The translations under genes were made by a program, and so were the position numbers. Below are positions 5,349 to 9,400 of a DNA stretch of 9,400 nt, in pieces. Source of the stretch: Pirellulaceae bacterium (GTDB taxonomy: Bacteria > Planctomycetota > Planctomycetia > Pirellulales > Pirellulaceae); contig JABDKS010000069.1 of assembly GCA_013002105.1 (NCBI GenBank), forward strand, positions 1-9,400. The letters run 5' to 3'. The notes under the pieces were generated by a model. The model did no database searches and was not told the origin of the DNA. It was given only the letters and a program-made list of their open reading frames with translations. Numbering within the stretch: position 1 is the first letter of the stretch; every line of letters begins with the position of its first letter.

Positions 5349-6107
5349 ATGAACCAATCACTTTATCGCCGTTTCGCAAAACTGACTCTGATGACCTGTT
5401 TCCTTGGTCTGTGCCTCGTTTCGACCGGCTGCGACGATTTGGCGGGAGCCGCGATGGAAAAAGCGATCGAAAAGGGAGCGGGCGACGATCCGGAACGAAG
5501 TTCGTTTGCGGCCAAACTGAAGGTGCTCAAAGAAGATTGCCCCAAGGAGATCAATGAATACACGACGCTCAAGTGGGTCAAGCTGAAAGGTCTCAACCGC
5601 GTTGAATTCCGCTACGAGATTTCCGAATCGGGACGGGCCGACGTGAACATGAACCATCGATTCGCCCTGGATCGCGAATATGCCAAGCGGACGCTTGAAT
5701 GTCCCATTGCCGAATCGGTCGTCAAATTGGATCTGGGCGTCGATCACGTCTTTCGTGATACAGACAACAAGCAACTCTATTCAACGACGTTTACTCGCAA
5801 GGATCTCAAACAAGCCAAGCTGCTGGCCGAAAAAGAAGCCAAGCAGGCGGAGGCTTTGGCCAAAGAAGCCGCCACGCGATCGGCGTTTCGAAAAATCGAA
5901 TCACCTAAAATGACAGTGACGGATCCCATGCAGATGGCAGCCGATGCCAATCAGATGCCCGCCGTAACGAATGTCTCGAATTCGGCGGACGACTGGATGC
6001 CCGGTGAGTTAAAAGCAGATTGGCGGACCGGCGATAATCCCGCCGGCGTGCGAGCCAACCCCTATGGGGGCGGCCAACAGCAACAGTCAAATCCGTACGC
6101 ACAGTAA
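5349..6107 (+). CDS. Predicted lipoprotein with coiled-coil segment and NPY/Gln-rich tail
   Basis: I do not recognise a named family. The 252-residue product opens with a lipoprotein-type signal: basic YRRFAKL, a hydrophobic core, and VSTGC with Cys28 as the probable lipidated residue, followed by Asp-Asp. The -3 Ser is not the usual Leu/Val, so the lipobox is acceptable rather than perfect. Residues about 60-150 form a compact alpha-beta region with two cysteines (64 and 118) placed as in several small secreted bacterial modules (CPKEINEYTTL, then a DTDNKQLYSTTF strand). Residues about 150-182 are a charged Ala/Lys/Glu helix, probably a coiled coil. The last 65 residues look disordered and end ANPYGGGQQQQSNPYAQ. 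It is probably anchored on a membrane, periplasmic side. It is transcribed towards the convergent DUF1080 gene and has its own upstream region. Confidence 0.78.
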   Translation: MNQSLYRRFAKLTLMTCFLGLCLVSTGCDDLAGAAMEKAIEKGAGDDPERSSFAAKLKVLKEDCPKEINEYTTLKWVKLKGLNRVEFRYEISESGRADVNMNHRFALDREYAKRTLECPIAESVVKLDLGVDHVFRDTDNKQLYSTTFTRKDLKQAKLLAEKEAKQAEALAKEAATRSAFRKIESPKMTVTDPMQMAADANQMPAVTNVSNSADDWMPGELKADWRTGDNPAGVRANPYGGGQQQQSNPYAQ

Positions 6108-6108
6108 C

Positions 6109-6204
6109 GGTCCATCGCTGTTACCGACCACCGTTGAAACGGTCCGTCGTCAAGATCGTCGATGGATTAAATGGTCCATTGATGAATTGGTCCATCGATG
6201 ATTG
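6109..6204. repeat. Six degenerate 16-bp tandem repeats directly after the lipoprotein gene
   Basis: Six 16-base units start at 6109, 6125, 6141, 6157, 6173 and 6189. Units 1, 3, 5 and 6 begin GGTCC(A/G)T(C/T)G; units 2 and 4 are more diverged. Units 5 and 6 agree at 13 of 16 positions, and units 1 and 6 at 12 of 16. The approximate consensus is GGTCCATCGATGAAAT. The array starts one base after the lipoprotein stop codon. It also contains an 8-bp inverted repeat, TCGATGGA (6159-6166) with TCCATCGA (6191-6198), which could fold in the transcript. Confidence 0.75.
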
Positions 6205-6221
6205 GCGTTTCGCGTCGCGAC

Positions 6222-6281
6222 AAAAAAAGCCCGAGGCGGTAGATCGCGTCGTAATGACTCGCTCCACCGATTGCTCGGGCT
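6222..6281 (-). terminator. Intrinsic terminator of the DUF1080 gene
   Basis: On the minus strand AGCCCGAG (6281-6274) pairs with CTCGGGCT (6235-6228), followed by a T-run (6227-6222). Bases next to the stem (ACCG and CGGT) can extend it with a bulge. The loop is long (about 38 bases). The T-run exists only in the minus orientation, so the structure terminates the DUF1080 gene rather than the convergent lipoprotein gene. Confidence 0.75.
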
Positions 6282-6321
6282 AAATGCGTTCAGTCTGAAC
6301 TTCTTTTTCGACAGTCTCTCT

Positions 6322-6999
6322 CTACAGCGGTTTGATCCGCAAGTTGCGCCATCGCACCTCGTAAGGTCCGGATCCTTTTTTGATCCCGTGAACCTGCAGT
6401 CCGATCAGACCCTTGGGATGGGACTCATGAATTTCTTCGTGCGTCAAGTCAGCAACCGAGTTGCCGTTGATCCAGGTCTTGATGTTGGGGCCTTTGGCGA
6501 CGACGCGATACTTGTTCCATTTGCCGTTCTTGAAATAGTCATGTTGGCTGACCGACTTGTCTTTGTCTTGTGGTTCAGGCGACAGCCAGCCGAGTCCCGT
6601 TGCTTCGCCGTAGATATAACCCGCTTGGCCGGGACCGGATTCAATTTCGACTTGGGGGCCGTACAATCGCCCGCCATGTGAATTCTTTTTGTCAACGTCC
6701 TTGAGCAAGGATCGAATTTGGACACCCGAATTCAGTCCGTCATCCACCTTTACTTCGAATTCCAGTTCAAAATCACCATACTCGTTTGGACTGCAGAGGA
6801 AAGAATTTGGGCTGCCCTCGACGGTCTTGCCTACGATCACACCGTCATCGACGGCGTACGTGGCGAATCCGCTTTTGATGTTCCAACCTTCGATTGATTC
6901 TCCGTCAAAGAGTGGTTTCCAGCCGTCGTCTGCGTGAACGTTGGCGAGTGACAATCCTGTGATGCACAGGGCGAGGCAAAGTAATCGTTTTTTGATCAT
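6322..6999 (-). CDS. Exported DUF1080 / 3-keto-disaccharide hydrolase family protein
   Basis: The 225-residue product matches the DUF1080 family (Pfam name 3-keto-disaccharide_hydrolase), a concanavalin-like beta-sandwich very common in planctomycetes. Some members hydrolyse glycosides oxidised at C3. Residues 1-23 are a signal peptide (core LLCLALCITGLSLA, likely cleavage VHA|DD). The family landmarks appear in order: WKPLFDGESIEGWN (28-40), the VDDGVIVG turn (50-57), YGDFELEFEVKV (74-85), NSGVQIRS (90-97), YGPQVEIE (113-120), WNKYRVVAKG (161-170), IKTWINGN (173-180), GLIGLQVHG (197-205) and the final VRWRNLRIKPL. Length fits a stand-alone single-domain member. The ATG at 6999 has no Shine-Dalgarno. 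The gene is divergent from the FAD oxidoreductase across about 200 bases, so a shared control region is possible. Substrate unknown. Confidence 0.93.
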   Translation of the reverse strand: MIKKRLLCLALCITGLSLANVHADDGWKPLFDGESIEGWNIKSGFATYAVDDGVIVGKTVEGSPNSFLCSPNEYGDFELEFEVKVDDGLNSGVQIRSLLKDVDKKNSHGGRLYGPQVEIESGPGQAGYIYGEATGLGWLSPEPQDKDKSVSQHDYFKNGKWNKYRVVAKGPNIKTWINGNSVADLTHEEIHESHPKGLIGLQVHGIKKGSGPYEVRWRNLRIKPL

Positions 7000-7151
7000 G
7001 GGCGAGGGAATCTTTAGTGGCAGGGAATTTCGAAAGGACAGCGCGATCAGTCATCTCGTTTTGCGACGATCATTTGCCGATGGCGCGACAACAGTATAGC
7101 CAGCGTCGATTGTCCAGGCGAATCCCCGGGTTAGTGATTTCACATTCACTC

Positions 7152-7157
7152 GGAGGT
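7152..7157 (+). promoter_or_regulatory. Orphan Shine-Dalgarno GGAGGT upstream of the FAD oxidoreductase
   Basis: GGAGGT is a full anti-16S match. It lies 45 bases before the chosen ATG (7203), too far to serve it. It is six bases before an in-frame TTG at 7164. A TTG start would add 13 residues before the signal peptide. It may therefore mark the true start or be coincidental. Confidence 0.4.
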
Positions 7158-7202
7158 AAACTGTTGGCTCCCGCCTACCTCTCCCTCCTGATGAATTGTC
7201 TC

Positions 7203-9302
7203 ATGAATCGTTTTGTGGCAACCGCGTTTTTGTTTCTCAGCAGCCTGTGGTACCTCGCAGGCCCAAATGTCTCGCCCGTTTTGGCTGCTGAATTCGAGGC
7301 CGACTTGGTCGTTTACGGCAACTCGTCAGCCGGCGTGATCGCAGCCGTGCAAGCGGCGCAGATGGACAAAAGCGTGATTCTGGTCGGGCCCGATCAGCAC
7401 CTCGGCGGACTCTCCAGTGGCGGTCTTGGTTGGACCGATTCGGGCAGAAAGGAAACGATCGGCGGTCTCGCTCGCGAATTCTATCACCGCGTCTGGCAGC
7501 ACTACGATCAGGCCGATGCGTGGGAATGGCAGTCCAAGTCTGACTATGGAAATCGCGGTCAGGGAACACCGGCGATCGACAAAGACGAGCGGACGATGTG
7601 GATTTTTGAACCGCATGTCGCTGAACAGGTATTCGAGGACTTGATCGCCGAAAACAAAATTACTGTGCATCGTGATCAATGGCTCGACCGTGAGCGTGGC
7701 GTCACGATGGACAATGGCGTGATCAGTCAAATTCGAATGTTGAGTGGACAGGCCTACAACGGGCGGATGTTCATTGATGCCACCTACGAAGGCGATTTGA
7801 TGGCAGCGGCGAACGTCAGCTATCACGTCGGCCGCGAAGCCAACGATGTCTACGCGGAGCAATTCAACGGTGTTCAAGTCGGCGTCTTGCACCATCAGCA
7901 CCACTTCAAAAAACCGGTGGATCCGTACGTTGTTCCCGGTCAGCCCAATAGCGGCGTATTGCCGCGGATTAGCATCGAATCGCCCGGTGTGCGGGGCGAA
8001 GGAGATCATCGTGTGCAGGCCTATTGTTTTCGCATGTGCCTAACCGACGTCGATGAAAACCGAATACCGTTTGCGAAGCCGGACGGTTACGAGGCGCGGG
8101 AGTACGAATTGCTAAAGCGTGTGTTCGCATCTGGCTGGCGCGACGTATTCAAAAAGTTTGATCCGATTCCAAATCGAAAAACCGACACCAACAATCATGG
8201 TCCGTTCAGTACCGACAACATCGGCATGAACTACGACTACCCGGACGGTAGCTACGACGAGCGACGCGAGATCATCGCCGAGCATGAGTTGTATCAAAAA
8301 GGATTAATGTACTTTTTGGCCAATGATCCTTCGGTGCCGACCGAGATCCGCACCAAAATGAGTAAGTGGGGTCTGCCCAAGGACGAATTTCAAGACAACG
8401 GTGGTTGGCCGCATCAGATTTACGTTCGCGAAGCCCGCCGAATGGTTGGCCACTACGTGATGACCGAGCACGATTGCATGGGAACGAGAGAAATCAATGA
8501 CTCTGTCGGAATGGGCTCGTATACGCTCGATTCACACAATGTGCAGCGATATATCAAACCTGACGGGATGGTGCAAAACGAAGGCGACATCGGTGTTCAT
8601 CCCGGCCGTCCCTACGAGATTTCGTATGGAAGCCTCGTGCCGGAAAAGAACCAGTGCAAGAACTTGCTGGTTCCGGTCTGTATCTCGTCGTCGCACATTG
8701 CGTTTGGATCGATTCGAATGGAGCCGGTGTTCATGATCCTTGGCCAATCAGCCGCTACGGCTGCTGTCTTGTCCATCGATCAAGAGATTGCCGTGCAGGA
8801 TTTGGCTTACGCGGATTTGCACGAGCAACTGATCAAGGACAAGCAGGTTTTGAAGTTCGATGGCCCCGCCGTCTCCCACGGTGGCATCGATCCGTCAAAA
8901 CTCAATGGTATCGTTCTGGATGATACACAGGCAAAGAAAACAGGAGCCTGGGAATCGAGCCATTCGGTCGGGCCGTTTGTAGGAATGGGTTACTTGCATG
9001 ACGGCAAGAAATCCAAAGGTGAATGCAAAATCACGTGGTCGGCGGAGTTAAAAAAGGCGGGCCGCTACGAAGTCAGGTTGTCGTATCCGCCCAGCGGCAA
9101 TCGATCCACCAAGGTGCCGGTCCGCATCGATGGAAAGTCGATGGTCATCAACCAGCGTCTGACGCCCAAGTCCGATGGCACTTGGTTGTCGCTGGGTACG
9201 TTTTCGTTTGGCAAGCAGGCCGAGATCGTATTGAGTAATGACGGGACCGACGATGGGTACGTTGTCGCGGATGCCGTTCAATTGATTTGGGTCGATCAAT
9301 AG
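7203..9302 (+). CDS. Exported FAD-dependent oxidoreductase (FAD_oxidored) with Golvesin-like C-terminal domain
   Basis: The 699-residue product belongs to the FAD_oxidored family (also annotated as xanthan lyase-like). Residues 1-29 are a signal peptide (MNRFVATAFLFLSSLW, likely cleavage VLAA|EF). The FAD-binding Rossmann region follows: ADLVVYGNSSAGVIAAVQAA (33-52), VILVGPDQHLGGLSSGGLGW (58-77) and the FAD-motif IDATYEGDLMAAA (191-203). Conserved family stretches include QIYVREARRMVGHYVM (405-420), DSVGMGSYTLDSHNVQRY (433-450), NLLVPVCISSSHIAFGSIRMEP (487-508) and LGQSAATAA (513-521). About 568-697 is a Golvesin/Xly-type beta-sandwich (GAWESSHSVGPFVG, AGRYEVRLSYPP, DGYVVADAVQLIW), often linked to carbohydrate binding. 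The substrate is unknown. The start is ambiguous: ATG 7203 gives the best signal peptide, ATG 7191 is in frame, and TTG 7164 has a full Shine-Dalgarno. The gene is divergent from the DUF1080 gene. Confidence 0.92.
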   Translation: MNRFVATAFLFLSSLWYLAGPNVSPVLAAEFEADLVVYGNSSAGVIAAVQAAQMDKSVILVGPDQHLGGLSSGGLGWTDSGRKETIGGLAREFYHRVWQHYDQADAWEWQSKSDYGNRGQGTPAIDKDERTMWIFEPHVAEQVFEDLIAENKITVHRDQWLDRERGVTMDNGVISQIRMLSGQAYNGRMFIDATYEGDLMAAANVSYHVGREANDVYAEQFNGVQVGVLHHQHHFKKPVDPYVVPGQPNSGVLPRISIESPGVRGEGDHRVQAYCFRMCLTDVDENRIPFAKPDGYEAREYELLKRVFASGWRDVFKKFDPIPNRKTDTNNHGPFSTDNIGMNYDYPDGSYDERREIIAEHELYQKGLMYFLANDPSVPTEIRTKMSKWGLPKDEFQDNGGWPHQIYVREARRMVGHYVMTEHDCMGTREINDSVGMGSYTLDSHNVQRYIKPDGMVQNEGDIGVHPGRPYEISYGSLVPEKNQCKNLLVPVCISSSHIAFGSIRMEPVFMILGQSAATAAVLSIDQEIAVQDLAYADLHEQLIKDKQVLKFDGPAVSHGGIDPSKLNGIVLDDTQAKKTGAWESSHSVGPFVGMGYLHDGKKSKGECKITWSAELKKAGRYEVRLSYPPSGNRSTKVPVRIDGKSMVINQRLTPKSDGTWLSLGTFSFGKQAEIVLSNDGTDDGYVVADAVQLIWVDQ

Positions 9303-9327
9303 AACGCCATTATTTCTACTCGGCGTT
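9303..9327. terminator. Weak hairpin between the FAD oxidoreductase and the right-edge frame
   Basis: AACGCC (9303-9308) pairs with GGCGTT (9322-9327) around a 13-base loop, right after the oxidoreductase stop. The plus strand continues TGGTTTT, a broken T-run. It may work as a weak terminator. The loop contains the stop codon of the putative minus-strand gene. Confidence 0.35.
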
Positions 9328-9400
9328 TGGTTTTGACTCGCCAGTCATGCGGGGAAACATCTTTGACAATCGTGTTCGCAGATCGGCGATGGTTGCCGAA
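9316..9400 (-). CDS. Possible C-terminal end of a minus-strand gene (partial)
   Basis: Reading the minus strand into the window from the right edge, one frame stays open for 28 codons and ends at TAG (9318-9316). The residues (SATIADLRTRLSKMFPRMTGE, then SKPNAE) look like an ordinary amphipathic protein tail, and the arrangement would be convergent with the FAD oxidoreductase. It is too short to name. Another minus frame is also open here, so this is a plausible rather than firm call. Confidence 0.35.
   Translation of the reverse strand, partial: SATIADLRTRLSKMFPRMTGESKPNAE

Noticed and set aside
6202..6681. 159-codon plus-strand open frame opposite the DUF1080 gene
   Set aside because: It overlaps the DUF1080 gene and its terminator and shows no coding features of its own.
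6986..6999. Lipoprotein assignment for the DUF1080 protein because of Cys8 and Cys12
   Set aside because: The residues before both Cys do not form a lipobox, and a normal cleavage site (VHA|DD) follows.
7326..8009. 227-codon minus-strand open frame
   Set aside because: It lies fully within the FAD oxidoreductase, whose family motifs are unmistakable.

Overview
The window looks like chromosomal DNA of a planctomycete, probably in or near the Pirellulaceae (Rhodopirellula-like). This is inferred from the gene mix: almost every gene carries an export signal, one is a DUF1080 (3-keto-disaccharide hydrolase) protein, one is a large secreted FAD_oxidored/Golvesin-type oxidoreductase, several are small exported proteins of odd composition, and most starts lack a Shine-Dalgarno. 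There is no rRNA, tRNA, transposase, phage, CRISPR or recognisable defence gene.

Layout. Minus strand, 3-2961: the 5' part of a Gly/Tyr-rich exported repeat protein (runs off the left edge), a PDZ-less trypsin-like serine protease with an unassigned C-terminal domain, and a two-domain exported protein. The protease is closed by a strong intrinsic terminator. A 630-base gene-free stretch (2962-3591) follows. It holds four 18-bp tandem repeats and two interlocked inverted repeats. Plus strand, 3592-6107: a Tyr/His/Cys-rich small exported protein, a CARDB-like exported protein and a lipoprotein. The first two each have a clear terminator, so they are probably separate transcription units. After the lipoprotein comes a degenerate 16-bp tandem array (6109-6204). 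The minus-strand DUF1080 gene (6322-6999) runs towards that array and is divergent from the plus-strand FAD oxidoreductase (start taken as 7203, end 9302). A minus-strand gene end may lie at the right edge.

How the genes fit together. This is a run of envelope, periplasmic or secreted proteins rather than one pathway. The best functional pairing is the divergent DUF1080/FAD-oxidoreductase pair, both exported and both from families seen in carbohydrate-degrading planctomycetes; the link is inference. The protease and its upstream neighbour may share a YbjN/type III chaperone-like module. The divergent genes at 2961 and 3592 share a DDLxSxIA-like start to their predicted mature chains. The most unusual items are the two Tyr-rich exported proteins and the two short-period tandem repeat arrays. 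I found no convincing new multi-gene system.
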